Shown: positions 33,771-43,419, counted from the first letter of the stretch. The stretch is 64,000 nucleotides of DNA from Cellulomonas humilata (GCF_030814415.1 NZ_JAUSVB010000003.1:186001-250000), one strand, 5' to 3'. Numbers and translations: made by a program. Notes: generated from the letters alone by a model not told the origin.

Positions 33771-35441
33771 TCAGTCGCGCAGCTCCAGGTAGCGGCTGAT
33801 CAGCGAGCGCGTCGACGGGTCCTGGGCCGCCAGCGCGGCGGCATCGCCCTGGACCGCCGGGGCGATCTCGAGCGCGAGCTTCTTGCCCAGCTCGACGCCC
33901 CACTGGTCGAACGAGTCGATACCCCAGACGACGCCCTGCACGAACGTGATGTGCTCGTACAGCGCGATGAGCTGGCCGAGCACGCTCGGCGTGAGGGCGG
34001 CGGCGAGGATCGACGTGGTCGGGCGGTTCCCGGAGAACACGCGGGCGGGAACGATGTCCTCCGCCGTGCCCTCGGCGCGGACCTCGTCGGCCGACTTGCC
34101 GAACGCGAGCGCCTTGGTCTGCGCGAAGAAGTTGGCCAGGAACAGGCCGTGCACGTCGACGCCGTCGTCCGCCAGCGGGTGCGCCGGGTTGGCGACCGCG
34201 ATGAAGTCGGCGGGGATGAGCCGCGTGCCCTGGTGGATGAGCTGGTAGAACGCGTGCTGGCCGTTGGTGCCGGGCTCGCCCCAGAACACCTCGCCGGTCT
34301 GCGTGGTCACGGGGGTGCCGTCCCAGCGGACCGACTTGCCGTTGGACTCCATGGTCAGCTGCTGCAGGTACGCCGCGAAGCGGTGCAGGTACTGGGCGTA
34401 GGGGAGCACCGCGTGGGTGTGCGCGCCGAGGAAGTTGACGTACCAGACGTTCAGCAGGCCCATGAGGACGGGCACGTTCTGCGCGAACGGGGTCGTGGCG
34501 ACGTGCTCGTCGACGGCGTGGAACCCGGCGAGGAACTCCCGGAACGCGTCGGGGCCGACGGCGATGGCCAGCGAGGTGCCGATGGTCGAGTCGACCGAGT
34601 AGCGGCCACCGACCCAGTCCCAGAAGCCGAACGCGTTGGTGGGGTCGATGCCGAACGCCGCGACCTTGTCCAGGGCGGTGGAGACGGCGACGAAGTGCTG
34701 CGCGACGGCGGCGTTGCGGGACTCGTCGTCGTCGGCCGTGCCCAGCTGCTCCCAGAGCCAGTTCCGGGCGAGGCGCGCGTTGGTGAGCGTCTCCAGGGTG
34801 CCGAACGTCTTCGACGCGACGATGAACAGCGTGGTGGTCGGGTCGAGGCCCTTGACCTTCTCCGCCAGGTCGCTGGGGTCGATGTTGGAGACGAACCGCA
34901 CCTCGAGACCGTCCTGCACGTACGGCTTGAGCGCCTCGTAGGCCATCACCGGACCGAGGTCGGAGCCCCCGATGCCGATGTTGACGACGGTCCGCACCCG
35001 CGAACCGGTGACACCGGTCCACGCACCGGAGCGCACCTTGTCCGCGAACGCGAACATCTTGGTCAGCTCGGCCTGCACGTCGGTGTCGATGTCCTGCCCG
35101 TCGACGACGAGCGGCGGCTGCGCGCCGGCCGGCCGGCGCAGCGCCGTGTGCAGGACCGCGCGGTCCTCGGTGACGTTGATGTGGTCCCCGCGCAGCTGCG
35201 CCTGCAGCCGGTCGGCCAGACCGACCTCGTCGGCGAGCCGGACGAGCAGAGCGATCGTCTCGTCGGTGACCAGGTTCTTGGACAGGTCGACCGTGAGGTC
35301 GGCCAGCGGGAGGGTCAGGCGCGTGGCGCGCTCGGGGTCGTCGGCGAACCAGCCGCGCAGGTCAGGCGTGAGCGTCGACTCGTGGACGCTGAGCTCCTGC
35401 CAGGCAGCGGTGGACGTGGCGTCGATCGGCGAGGTGGGCAT
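33771..35441 (-). CDS. pgi: Glucose-6-phosphate isomerase
   Basis: Glycolytic enzyme of 556 residues interconverting glucose 6-phosphate and fructose 6-phosphate. Blocks seen: [20 protein letters not shown] (phosphate loop), [48 protein letters not shown] with the catalytic Glu/His and, near the end, [14 protein letters not shown] with the lysine. The ATG at 35441 gives the family N-terminus; the longer in-frame reading to 35708 runs antisense to the next gene. Length matches the bacterial large-type Pgi. Gene stands alone. Confidence 0.96.
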   Translation of the reverse strand: MPTSPIDATSTAAWQELSVHESTLTPDLRGWFADDPERATRLTLPLADLTVDLSKNLVTDETIALLVRLADEVGLADRLQAQLRGDHINVTEDRAVLHTALRRPAGAQPPLVVDGQDIDTDVQAELTKMFAFADKVRSGAWTGVTGSRVRTVVNIGIGGSDLGPVMAYEALKPYVQDGLEVRFVSNIDPSDLAEKVKGLDPTTTLFIVASKTFGTLETLTNARLARNWLWEQLGTADDDESRNAAVAQHFVAVSTALDKVAAFGIDPTNAFGFWDWVGGRYSVDSTIGTSLAIAVGPDAFREFLAGFHAVDEHVATTPFAQNVPVLMGLLNVWYVNFLGAHTHAVLPYAQYLHRFAAYLQQLTMESNGKSVRWDGTPVTTQTGEVFWGEPGTNGQHAFYQLIHQGTRLIPADFIAVANPAHPLADDGVDVHGLFLANFFAQTKALAFGKSADEVRAEGTAEDIVPARVFSGNRPTTSILAAALTPSVLGQLIALYEHITFVQGVVWGIDSFDQWGVELGKKLALEIAPAVQGDAAALAAQDPSTRSLISRYLELRD

Positions 35442-35504
35442 GGCACCACCGTATTGCGCGGGCGCGGCACCTCGCACCGCACGTCCGCGTCTTACGGTGG
35501 TCCC

Positions 35505-35822
35505 ATGTCGCGCCTCCCCACCGCCGTCATCGCCGCGCTCACCCTGGTGGTCGGGTTCGCCGTCGCCGACCTCACCGGCGTGCGTGCCCTGGGCGGGGTC
35601 GTGCTCGTCGCGGGCGTCGTGTGGTGCATGGTGCGAGCCCGGTCGGCCGGCTGGTTGCGGGTCGCAGCGGTCGTCCTGGTCGGCGCCGTGTGCTTCGCGT
35701 TCTCCCACCCGCTCGGTGGCGTGATCGGCGCCTGGCCGGCCGTCGCGGTCGCGGCCCTCGTGCTCGGCCTCGCGACGTACGCGCTGGTGGACCGCCCCGC
35801 GCAGCCCGCCCGCGTCGCGTGA
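35505..35822 (+). CDS. Small membrane protein, hypothetical
   Basis: Protein of 105 residues with three hydrophobic helices ([48 protein letters not shown]) and a fourth, [20 protein letters not shown]. No family recognised. The ATG at 35505 lies six bases after TACGGT (35493-35498) with no ribosome site, consistent with a leaderless transcript. Its stop overlaps the GTG of the PfkB kinase, so the two are co-expressed. Confidence 0.7.
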   Translation: MSRLPTAVIAALTLVVGFAVADLTGVRALGGVVLVAGVVWCMVRARSAGWLRVAAVVLVGAVCFAFSHPLGGVIGAWPAVAVAALVLGLATYALVDRPAQPARVA

Positions 35823-36694
35823 CGGCGCTGCTGGTCTGCTGCGGCCTGGCGACGCTCGACGTCGTGCAGGTGGTCGACCGGCTGCCGGCGCCCGACGAGA
35901 AGGTCGTCGCCCGCAGCCTGGACGTCACGTTCGGCGGTCCAGCGGCGAACGCCGCGGCGACGGCCGCCGCGCTCGGGGTCCGCACGGTGCTCGTGACGGC
36001 GCTCGGGGCAGGTCCGATCGGGGACCTCGTCCGGGCCGGGCTCGCGGCGGCGGGCGTCGCGGTCGTCGACCTGCTCGACGGGCCAGGGACACCGGCCGTC
36101 TCGACCGTGCTGGTGACCCGGGGGACGGGGGAGCGGGCCGTGGTCTCGGTCAACGCCGTCGGCACCGGCGACCTGAGCGGCGCGGCACGCCGCCTCGACG
36201 TGCTGGAGGGGGCGACGACGCTGCTCGTCGACGGCCACCACCTCGAGGCCGCCGAGGTGCTCGCCGCCGACGCGTCCGCGCGAGGCATCCCGGTGCTCCT
36301 CGACGGCGGCAGCTGGAAGCCCGGGCTGGACCGCCTGCTCGCGCACGTCGACCACGCGGTGCTGTCGGCCGACTTCCGGCTCCCCGACGTCGCCGAGGAC
36401 CTCCTCGATCGCGTCGCCGACCTCGGACCGCGCCTCGTGGCGCAGTCGGCCGGAGCGGGACCGGTCCAGGTCCGCAGGGTCGACGCCGACGGTCGGCGTG
36501 CGTCGTCGGTCCTGCACCCGCCGACCGTCCCGTCCGCGGAGGTCGTCGACACGCTGGGCGCGGGCGACGTGCTGCACGGCGCCACCGCCGCCTCGCTCGC
36601 GACCGGCCACGACGTGCTGACGGCACTGGCCGACGGCGTCGCCCGGGCGAGCGAGTCGGTGCGTCATCCCGGGGCGCTCGGCTGGGTGCCCTGA
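35819..36694 (+). CDS. PfkB-family carbohydrate kinase
   Basis: Ribokinase-like sugar kinase of 291 residues. The N-terminal lid segment [16 protein letters not shown] resembles PfkB signature 1 and the C-terminal signature [11 protein letters not shown] holds the catalytic base aspartate and anion hole. The GTG overlaps the stop of the small membrane-protein gene (GTGA). Substrate unresolved; candidates are ribose, fructose, nucleosides or sulfofructose-type sugars. The small hydrophobic partner gives no hint. Confidence 0.85.
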   Translation: MTALLVCCGLATLDVVQVVDRLPAPDEKVVARSLDVTFGGPAANAAATAAALGVRTVLVTALGAGPIGDLVRAGLAAAGVAVVDLLDGPGTPAVSTVLVTRGTGERAVVSVNAVGTGDLSGAARRLDVLEGATTLLVDGHHLEAAEVLAADASARGIPVLLDGGSWKPGLDRLLAHVDHAVLSADFRLPDVAEDLLDRVADLGPRLVAQSAGAGPVQVRRVDADGRRASSVLHPPTVPSAEVVDTLGAGDVLHGATAASLATGHDVLTALADGVARASESVRHPGALGWVP

Positions 36695-36759
36695 CGGACG
36701 ACGCACGACTCGACCGATCGGCCGAGCCGCGCGCGACCGTGCGTCCCTAGGCTCACCAC

Positions 36760-37896
36760 GTGATCCCCGACGCCCTCCGTCCGCTCTGGACGGCCCCCCG
36801 AGCACCCGGCGCGCCCGCGCGGGTGTGGCGGGACTGGGTGCTCGTCGCCCTGCTGGTCCCCGCGGCGGTGCTGGAGGGCGTGCTGCGGCCGGACGTGACC
36901 TGGCGGCCTGTCGCCCTCGTCCTGGCCCTCGTCGTGGTGCTGTCGCTGCTCTGGCGCCGGACCCACCCGCTGGGAGCGATCCTGGCCGTGTTCGGCACGC
37001 TCATCGTGGTCGATACGGCGGCCCTCGTGGGCGGGGTGGCTGAGCTGGGGCTCTACACGACGGCCTGCGTGCTCCTGCTGCCGTACGCGCTGTGCCGCTG
37101 GGGGAGCGGGCGGGAGGTCGTGCTCGGGCTCGCGGCGGTCCTCGTGGCCACGGCGCTCGGGATCGCCGGGGACTACAACGGGGTCGCGGAGGCTGTGCTC
37201 GGGGTCGTGTTCATCCTCACGCCCGCGGCGGTCGGCGCCTGGGTCCGGCTGGCCTCGACGTCCCGGCTGCGGGAGCGGGACCAGGTCCGGCTGCGGGAGC
37301 GGGAGCAGCTGGCCCGGGAGCTCCACGACACCGTCGCGCACCACGTCTCCGCGATCGCCGTGCGGGCGCAGGCGGGACGGGTGGTGGCGGCGACGGACCC
37401 GTCCGCGGCGCTCGACGCCCTCGTCGTGATCGAGAAGGAGGCGTCCCGTGCGCTCACCGAGATGCGGCTGATGGTCAGCGCGCTGCGCGACGACGACGCC
37501 GCCGAGCTGGCGCCGCAGCGCGGGGTCGCGGACATCGAGCGGCTCGCCGCCGGTGGGCCGCCGCGGGTGGCCGTCGAGCTGTCGGGTGACCTCGACGGCC
37601 TGCGACCGGCGGTCGGCGCGGCGCTGTACCGGCTCGCCCAGGAGTCGGTGACCAACGCGCTGCGGCACGCCCGGTACGCCTCGCAGGTGAGCGTCGCGGT
37701 CGCCGCGGACGAGGCGAGCGTGCGCCTGACCGTCGTCGACGACGGCGAGCTCCAGGGCCGCACCGGCACGGGGTACGGGCTGGTGGGCATGACCGAGCGG
37801 GCGTCCCTCCTGGGCGGCACGCTCGACGCCGGGCCGGGGGCGGAGCGTGGCTGGACCGTGGTCGCGGTGCTGCCGAGGACGGGGGCGGTCGCATGA
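36760..37896 (+). CDS. Sensor histidine kinase, NarL/DesK type
   Basis: Histidine kinase of 378 residues with four to five N-terminal membrane helices acting as sensor, a coiled coil (SRLRERDQVRLREREQLA), the HisKA_3 phospho-acceptor His189 (RELHDTVAHHVSAIAV), and a short ATPase domain (YRLAQESVTNALRHA, GTGYGLVGMTERASLLGG). Start GTG at 36760 follows TAGGCT (36748-36753) by six bases, with no Shine-Dalgarno. Its stop overlaps the response-regulator start (ATGA). Signal unknown. Confidence 0.92.
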   Translation: MIPDALRPLWTAPRAPGAPARVWRDWVLVALLVPAAVLEGVLRPDVTWRPVALVLALVVVLSLLWRRTHPLGAILAVFGTLIVVDTAALVGGVAELGLYTTACVLLLPYALCRWGSGREVVLGLAAVLVATALGIAGDYNGVAEAVLGVVFILTPAAVGAWVRLASTSRLRERDQVRLREREQLARELHDTVAHHVSAIAVRAQAGRVVAATDPSAALDALVVIEKEASRALTEMRLMVSALRDDDAAELAPQRGVADIERLAAGGPPRVAVELSGDLDGLRPAVGAALYRLAQESVTNALRHARYASQVSVAVAADEASVRLTVVDDGELQGRTGTGYGLVGMTERASLLGGTLDAGPGAERGWTVVAVLPRTGAVA

Positions 37897-38546
37897 CGAT
37901 CCGGGTGCTCGTCGCCGACGACCAGGAGCTGGTCCGCACCGGGCTGTCGATGATCCTCGACGCGCAGCCGGGGATCGACGTGGTGGGTCAGGCCGCCGAC
38001 GGCCGGCAGGCGGTGTCCAAGGCCCGCGAGCTGCGTCCCGACGTGTGCCTGTTCGACATCCGGATGCCGGAGCTGGACGGCATCGAGGCCACCCGCCGGC
38101 TGGCCGGACCCGACGTGGCGGACCCGCTCGCGGTGGTCGTGATCACGACGTTCGACCTGGACGAGTACGTGCACGGTGCGCTGAAGGCGGGCGCCCGCGG
38201 CTTCCTGCTCAAGGACGCCGGGCCGGAGCTCCTGGTCCAGGCCGTGCACGCCGCCGCCGCCGGTGACGCGCTCATCGCGCCCAACGTCACGGTGCGGCTG
38301 CTCGCCGCGTTCGCCGCCACCGGGAGGCGCAGCCGGGTCCTGCCGCCCGTGGTGCCGCTGACCGGGCGCGAGGAGGAGGTGCTGCTCACCGTGGCGCGCG
38401 GGCGGACGAACGTCGAGATCGCCGACGAGCTGCACATCAGCCTGAGCACCGTGAAGACGCACCTGGGCAGCCTCATGGACAAGCTCGGCGCCCGGAACCG
38501 CGTCGAGCTGGCGATGTGGGCCTACGAGTCGGGGCGGATGGACTGA
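37893..38546 (+). CDS. NarL/LuxR-family response regulator
   Basis: Response regulator of 217 residues: receiver with Asp55 (VCLFDIRMPELDG), acidic D9-D10 and LLKDAG lysine, then a C-terminal LuxR helix-turn-helix (LTGREEEVLLTVARGRTNVEIADELHISLSTVKTHL). Translationally coupled to the kinase. The gene ends inside the 3' end of the convergent LLM oxidoreductase gene (25-base overlap). No adjacent target operon on the same strand is obvious. Confidence 0.93.
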   Translation: MTIRVLVADDQELVRTGLSMILDAQPGIDVVGQAADGRQAVSKARELRPDVCLFDIRMPELDGIEATRRLAGPDVADPLAVVVITTFDLDEYVHGALKAGARGFLLKDAGPELLVQAVHAAAAGDALIAPNVTVRLLAAFAATGRRSRVLPPVVPLTGREEEVLLTVARGRTNVEIADELHISLSTVKTHLGSLMDKLGARNRVELAMWAYESGRMD

Positions 38547-39559
38547 CGCAGGGCTTCGCGCACCAGCGGTGCGACCTCGGTGCCCAGCAGCTCGATGGAG
38601 CGCAGCGACTCCTTCTGCGGCACCCCGGACAGGTCCATCTGGAACGACTGCCGGTCGTGGTGGAGCACCCGGTGCAGCGCGACGATGCGCTCCGCGACCT
38701 GCTCCGGCTCGCCGACGAAGTACGCCCCGCCGCGCGCGGCCTGTGACTCGAAGGAGATCCGGTTGGGCATCGGGAACCCGCGTTCCGACGAGATCCGGCG
38801 CATGGACTCCAGCCAGTACGGGTAGAAGTAGTCGCGCGCAGCCTTGCCGTCCGTCGCGACGAAGCCCATCCCGGCGACGGACACGAAACGGTCGGCCTCG
38901 TCGTGCCCGGCCTCCGCATGGGCGCGGCGGTAGAGGTCGACCAGGGGAGCGAACTGGGCCGGCTGGCCGCCGATGATCGCGTAGCTGATGGGCAGCCCGA
39001 GCAGCCCGGCGCGCACCGACGACTGCGGGTTGCCGCCCGTCGCGACGGCGATCCGCAGGTGCTCGCCGTAGGGGCGGGGGAGCACCAGGGCATCGTCGAG
39101 CGCCGGCCGGAACCGCCCCTGCCACGTCGTCCGCTCACTCTGGTCGAGCCGCAGGAGCAGCTGGATCTTCTCGTCGTAGAGCTCGTCGTAGTCGTCCAGC
39201 GACGCCCCGAACAGGGGGTAGGACTCGATGAACGAGCCCCGGCCGGCGAGCAGCTCCACGCGCCCCTGCGAGAGCAGGTCCATGGTCGTGAACTGCTGGT
39301 AGACCCGCACGGGATCCTCGGTGGACAGCACCGTCACGGCGCTGCCCACGGTGATCCGGGAGGTCTGCGCCAGGGCGGCGGCTATGACGGTCGAGGGGGA
39401 CGAGATCGCGTAGTCGTGGCGGTGGTGCTCGCCGATCCCGACGTAGTCGAGGCCGACCTCCTCGGCCAGCCGGACGCGTTCGAGCACCTCCCTGAGGCGC
39501 TGACCGGGGGAGGCGTCCCCGACGTCACCGAACGTGTACATCCCCAGCTCCATGCCCAT
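38522..39559 (-). CDS. LLM class flavin-dependent oxidoreductase
   Basis: Luciferase-like monooxygenase superfamily member of about 345 residues: MELGMYTFGD start, VGIGEHHRHDYAISSPSTVIAA, GSAVTVLSTEDPVRVYQQFTTMDLLSQGRVELLAGRGSF, and VATGGNPQSSVRAGLLGLPI. This subgroup is usually FMN-linked with unknown substrate. An in-frame upstream ATG at 39637 exists, but ATG 39559 or 39553 matches the family start. A LacI-type palindrome at 39621-39630 lies upstream. It overlaps the response-regulator gene tail to tail. Confidence 0.85.
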   Translation of the reverse strand: MGMELGMYTFGDVGDASPGQRLREVLERVRLAEEVGLDYVGIGEHHRHDYAISSPSTVIAAALAQTSRITVGSAVTVLSTEDPVRVYQQFTTMDLLSQGRVELLAGRGSFIESYPLFGASLDDYDELYDEKIQLLLRLDQSERTTWQGRFRPALDDALVLPRPYGEHLRIAVATGGNPQSSVRAGLLGLPISYAIIGGQPAQFAPLVDLYRRAHAEAGHDEADRFVSVAGMGFVATDGKAARDYFYPYWLESMRRISSERGFPMPNRISFESQAARGGAYFVGEPEQVAERIVALHRVLHHDRQSFQMDLSGVPQKESLRSIELLGTEVAPLVREALRQSIRPDS

Positions 39560-39620
39560 GCGAACGCATCGACCGCACGGGCTGTTCCCCGTGTTCCCGC
39601 AGGTGAGGGGCACGCGCGTT

Positions 39621-39630
39621 GAATCGTTTC
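39621..39630. promoter_or_regulatory. LacI-family-type operator core
   Basis: GAATCGTTTC with a central CG, the inverse of the core found upstream of the CE3 esterase (32479-32488). It is about 60 bases upstream of the preferred LLM oxidoreductase start and 107 bases from the divergent ROK regulator. Flanks are less symmetric than at the first site. Confidence 0.35.
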
Positions 39631-39700
39631 CGGACATGTCATCCCATGAGTCGGTCCGGTGAACGTCCGGTCACGATGTGGTCACGGTCACAGATCAGAG

Positions 39701-39736
39701 TTGACACGGATTTGTAAGGAAGGTCTACTAACAAAC
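39701..39736 (+). promoter_or_regulatory. Promoter and operator of the ROK regulator
   Basis: A perfect -35 TTGACA (39701-39706), 17-base spacer and TCTACT -10 (39724-39729) end seven bases before the GTG start, predicting a leaderless message. TTTGTAAG (39711-39718) and CTAACAAA (39728-39735) form an inverted repeat with one mismatch, overlapping the -10 and start, typical of ROK (NagC/XylR-like) autorepression. Confidence 0.65.
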
Positions 39737-40912
39737 GTGACAGCGACCACGCAGCCCCTCGCGGCGGCCCACGGAGTCGGTCGGGCCCTGCGCCCGACGG
39801 GCAAGGTGCTGCCCGAGCACGCCCGCGCGCACAACCGGTCGCTGGTGCTCGCCCACCTCTTCCACATCGGCCACTCCTCCCGCGCCGACATCGCCCGCAG
39901 CACCGGCCTGACCCGGGTGACCGTGTCCGGTCTGGTGGCCGCGCTGATCGCCGAAGGGCTCGTCGAGGAGCTGGGCGTCCGCGTCGAGGGGAAGGTCGGC
40001 AAGCCGGCCACTCTCGTCGGGATGCGGACCGAGGCGTTCCAGATCGTCGCGGTGGACCTCACGGACGACGCGCACCTGCTCGGTGCGGTGATGACCCTGG
40101 TCGGCGCCGTCGTCGTCCGCCGGTCCGTCGCCCTCGAAGGACGCACCGGAGAGGCTGCCGCCGACCTGGTGGAGAGCCTGTGCCGCCAGCTGCTTGCGGA
40201 CGCGACCCGCCCCGTCATCGGCGTCGGCATCGCGTCCCCGGGCGTCATCGACCTCGAGGGCACCGTCGTCCAGGCGCCGAACCGGGGCTGGTACGACCTG
40301 CCGCTGGCCGCGCGCCTCACGGAGAGCCTGGGCGTCCCGGTGCACGTCGCCAACGACGCCAACACCCGCGCGCTCGGCGAGTTCACCTACGGCTCCGCGG
40401 CCGGGTCCGGCTGCATGGTCCTCACGATCGGTGAGGGCGTAGGCGCCGGCATCGTGGTCGACGGTGCGCTCGTGCTCGGCCGGCACCACGCCGCCGGCGA
40501 GATCGGGCACGTCACCGTCGTCGACGGCGACGTGCGCGACGAGCCGCCGCTCGACTGCGCGTGCGGCCGCTCCGGCTGCCTCGAGACCGTGCTGAGCGTC
40601 CCGGCCCTGCGCCGCCGGACCGCCGGTCTGTCCACCGAAGACTCCGACGCCGCCCTGGCGTCGGTCGGACGGTTGCTGGGCATCGCCCTGGCACCCGTCG
40701 TCAGTGCGCTCGACCTCGCAGAGGTCCTGCTCTCCGGCCCCCCGGAGCTGTTGGACGGCGCTCTGCGCGAGTCTGCGCTCGCCACTGTCCGCGCACGAAC
40801 GATGCCCGTCATCGGGCACGGACTGGCACTGCGGATGGGATCCCTCGACGAGGACGGGGCGCTCGCTGGTGCGGCTGTCCTCGTCCTGTCAGGCCAGCTG
40901 GGGGTCTCGTGA
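39737..40912 (+). CDS. ROK-family transcriptional regulator
   Basis: Regulator of 391 residues: N-terminal winged helix (about 32-85; SRADIARSTGLTRVTVSGLVAALIAEGLV) and a C-terminal ROK sugar-binding domain with VHVANDANTRALGEFTYG, IGEGVGAGIVVDG, the HHAAGEIGHVTV block and zinc motif CACGRSGCLE. It heads the locus for a sugar ABC importer, ROK kinase and NagB, so it probably responds to an amino sugar such as N-acetylglucosamine 6-phosphate or a related ligand. GTG start seven bases after the -10. Confidence 0.9.
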   Translation: MTATTQPLAAAHGVGRALRPTGKVLPEHARAHNRSLVLAHLFHIGHSSRADIARSTGLTRVTVSGLVAALIAEGLVEELGVRVEGKVGKPATLVGMRTEAFQIVAVDLTDDAHLLGAVMTLVGAVVVRRSVALEGRTGEAAADLVESLCRQLLADATRPVIGVGIASPGVIDLEGTVVQAPNRGWYDLPLAARLTESLGVPVHVANDANTRALGEFTYGSAAGSGCMVLTIGEGVGAGIVVDGALVLGRHHAAGEIGHVTVVDGDVRDEPPLDCACGRSGCLETVLSVPALRRRTAGLSTEDSDAALASVGRLLGIALAPVVSALDLAEVLLSGPPELLDGALRESALATVRARTMPVIGHGLALRMGSLDEDGALAGAAVLVLSGQLGVS

Positions 40913-40998
40913 CGACCCCCAGCCGGCCCACTGCAGGTCGGAATCACCACCCGGCGGCGCCGTCCGGCGCGCGCCTCGCTCACGGGAGGAACCCCAAC

Positions 40999-42324
40999 GT
41001 GAAGATCCTACGTTTCGCGGCCGTCGGCGTGGCGGCCGCGCTCACGCTCACGGCGTGTGGCAACGGCGACGACGCCAGCGACACGCCCACCGACGCCGGT
41101 ACGCCCGAGGCCGCCACGATCAAGCTGTGGCTCAACGGCACCGACACCCCGGACGCCCTGCGTGAGTACCTCACGACGACGTTCGAGTCGGAGAACCCCG
41201 GCTCGAAGCTCGTCATCGAGGAGCAGGACTGGAGCGGCCTCGTGCCGCGTCTCCAGACCGCGCTCGGCTCGGCCGACCAGACGCCCGACGTCGTGGAGAT
41301 CGGCAACACGCAGTCGCCGACCTTCACCTACGCCGGCGCCTTCGCCGACATCTCGGACATGTACGACGAGCTGGGTGGCGACAACCTGCTTCCCGGCTTC
41401 GTCGACGCCGGTAGCGCGGACGGCAAGTTCTACGCCGCCCCGTACTACTCCGGTGCTCGCGCCGTGTTCTACAACAAGGACGCGTTCGCCGCAGCCGGTG
41501 TCGAGGTCCCCACGACGCTCGCCGAGTTCACCGAGGTCGCCAAGAAGCTCCAGACGGACACGCAGTCCGGCTTCTGGTTCCCCGGCCAGGACTGGTACAA
41601 CGGCGCCGCCTGGATCTACACCAACGGCGGTGACCTCGCGGTCAAGGACGGCGACAGCTGGAAGGGTGCGCTCTCCTCGCCCGAGTCGATCAAGGGCCTC
41701 GAGGAGGTCCAGGACCTGTTCGCCAACGCGACCAACGCGCCGGCCGACAGCGACTCGAACGAGCCGTGGGTCCCGTTCAACGCCGGCCAGTCGGCCATGT
41801 TCTCCGCTCCGACGTGGGCGCGGTGGAGCATCGACCTGCCGCAGTGCAACAAGGCCGTCGACCCGGACGACACGTCCGAGGAGGCCAAGGCGCTCCGCGG
41901 CGAGCAGCAGGCCTGCAACGAGGAGCACACCGGCGTCTTCCCGCTGCCGGGCCTCGACGAGGGCTCGTACGCGAACGGCTTCGCGGGCGGCTCGAACATC
42001 GCCGTCGCGGCGAAGTCCAAGCACCCTGAGCTGGCCAAGAGCCTCCTGAAGATCATGTTCACGGAGGAGTTCCAGAACATGCTCGGCGAGAACGGCCTGA
42101 TCCCGGGCAACACGGAGTACGCCGCCTCGATGGGTGACGACGTGTATGCCAAGGCAGCCGTCGCCGCCGCGCTCAACGCGAAGCTCACGCCGGCGGCCGA
42201 GAAGTGGGCCGACGTCGAGGGTGACCGCATCCTGGAGGACTTCTTCCAGCAGCTCGCCACCGGTGCGGACGTCAAGGAGGCTGCCGCGTCGACGGACCAG
42301 CTCCTCGAGGACGCGCTGAACTGA
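40999..42324 (+). CDS. Sugar ABC transporter substrate-binding lipoprotein
   Basis: Extracellular solute-binding protein (family 1) of 441 residues. The N-terminus is a lipoprotein signal with lipobox LTAC, cysteine 20. Aromatic residues in FWFPGQDWYNGAAW and PTWARWSID probably stack on the sugar. GTG start with GGAGG about eight bases upstream. Downstream permeases and NagB suggest amino-sugar or chito-oligosaccharide uptake, like Streptomyces Ngc/Das systems (inference). No ATPase gene is present; a shared MsiK is expected elsewhere. Confidence 0.9.
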   Translation: MKILRFAAVGVAAALTLTACGNGDDASDTPTDAGTPEAATIKLWLNGTDTPDALREYLTTTFESENPGSKLVIEEQDWSGLVPRLQTALGSADQTPDVVEIGNTQSPTFTYAGAFADISDMYDELGGDNLLPGFVDAGSADGKFYAAPYYSGARAVFYNKDAFAAAGVEVPTTLAEFTEVAKKLQTDTQSGFWFPGQDWYNGAAWIYTNGGDLAVKDGDSWKGALSSPESIKGLEEVQDLFANATNAPADSDSNEPWVPFNAGQSAMFSAPTWARWSIDLPQCNKAVDPDDTSEEAKALRGEQQACNEEHTGVFPLPGLDEGSYANGFAGGSNIAVAAKSKHPELAKSLLKIMFTEEFQNMLGENGLIPGNTEYAASMGDDVYAKAAVAAALNAKLTPAAEKWADVEGDRILEDFFQQLATGADVKEAAASTDQLLEDALN

Positions 42325-42330
42325 TCGCCC

Positions 42331-42364
42331 CCCGGCCGGCCGTGCGCAACCACGGCCGGCCGGG
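42331..42364 (+). terminator. Hairpin after the substrate-binding protein gene
   Basis: Arms 42331-42344 and 42351-42364 pair perfectly (14 bp, six-base loop). Located just after the binding-protein stop within the operon. Likely a partial terminator or mRNA-stabilising element that raises binding-protein level relative to the permeases. Confidence 0.65.
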
Positions 42365-42424
42365 CCAGGTGATCCACGAACCACCGGTCCGCCGCCTCGA
42401 TCGGCCGACCACCTGATCCGGGCA

Positions 42425-42458
42425 CGACCGGGCCTGCCGACGCAGGCCGGCCCGGTCG
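42425..42458 (+). terminator. Second intra-operon hairpin
   Basis: CGACCGGG (42425-42432) pairs with CCCGGTCG (42451-42458), with an inner CCTGC/GCAGG helix and a small bulge. It ends 22 bases before the first permease start. Together with the hairpin at 42331 it probably attenuates read-through. Confidence 0.5.
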
Positions 42459-42480
42459 CGCCACAAGACAGGAGCTCCAC

Positions 42481-43419
42481 ATGGCAGCCACTGCCCCCGC
42501 GCTGCAGCAGGACGACACCGTCGTCTTCCCGCGCCGCCGCCGCCGCAAGCTCGGCGTGTACGGCCTGCTCGTCCCCGCCGCGATCCTCATGGGTGTCGCG
42601 CTCGGCTACCCGCTGGTCCGCCAGTTCGTCATCTCCTTCCAGGAGTACGGCCTGCGCCAGCAGTTCGGCCAGCCCGCCGAGTGGGTCGGCCTGCAGAACT
42701 ACACCGACCTGCTGACCGACCCCTACGTGTGGACGGTCATCGGGCGCTCGATCGCCTTCTGCCTGGTGAACGCCGCGGTGACGATGCTCGTCGGCGTCGC
42801 GTTCGCGGTCCTCATGTCCCGCATCGGGAAGCTCTCCCGCATCACGCTGCAGGTGGCGTTGCTCCTCGCCTGGGGCACGCCGGTCCTCGCGTCGATGACG
42901 GTCTGGCAGTGGCTGTTCGACTCGCAGTACGGCGTCATCAACTGGGTCCTGGCCAACTGGTTCGGGCTCGAGGACATGGCCGGCCACTCGTGGATCATCG
43001 AGCCGCTGTCCTTCTACTTCGTCGCGACGGTCATCGTCGTGTGGATGTCCGTGCCGTTCGTGGCGTTCTCCGTCTACGCGGGCCTGCTCCAGGTGCCCGA
43101 GGAGACGATGGAGGCCGCGCAGCTCGACGGTGCGTCCGCCCGGCAGCGGTTCTGGAACATCACGATGCCGATGGTCCGCCCCGTCCTGTCGATCGTCCTG
43201 CTGCTGCAGGTGATCTGGGACTTCAAGGTGTTCACCCAGATCTACGTGCTCCAGCGCGCCGGCGCCCCGACCCGTGAGACCAACCTCCTGGGCACCCTCA
43301 TCTACTCCTACGCCGACGAGTTCTCGCTCGCGGGCGCGCTCGCCACGATCATGCTGGTCATCACGCTCGCCCTCACCGGGTTCTACATCCGGAAGATGCT
43401 GAAGGAGGACGAGCTGTGA
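42481..43419 (+). CDS. Sugar ABC transporter permease (MalF-type)
   Basis: Inner-membrane permease of 312 residues with six to seven helices. The cytoplasmic EAA loop that contacts the ATPase is EETMEAAQLDGASARQRFWNITMPMVRPV. It pairs with the next permease, whose GTG overlaps its stop. Part of the amino-sugar uptake operon. The long N-terminal arginine-lysine-rich segment (RRRRRKLG) precedes the first helix. Confidence 0.92.
   Translation: MAATAPALQQDDTVVFPRRRRRKLGVYGLLVPAAILMGVALGYPLVRQFVISFQEYGLRQQFGQPAEWVGLQNYTDLLTDPYVWTVIGRSIAFCLVNAAVTMLVGVAFAVLMSRIGKLSRITLQVALLLAWGTPVLASMTVWQWLFDSQYGVINWVLANWFGLEDMAGHSWIIEPLSFYFVATVIVVWMSVPFVAFSVYAGLLQVPEETMEAAQLDGASARQRFWNITMPMVRPVLSIVLLLQVIWDFKVFTQIYVLQRAGAPTRETNLLGTLIYSYADEFSLAGALATIMLVITLALTGFYIRKMLKEDEL

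Noticed and set aside
33735..35684. Long rightward reading frame opposite pgi
   Set aside because: Antisense shadow of a gene whose protein is clearly glucose-6-phosphate isomerase; low complexity.
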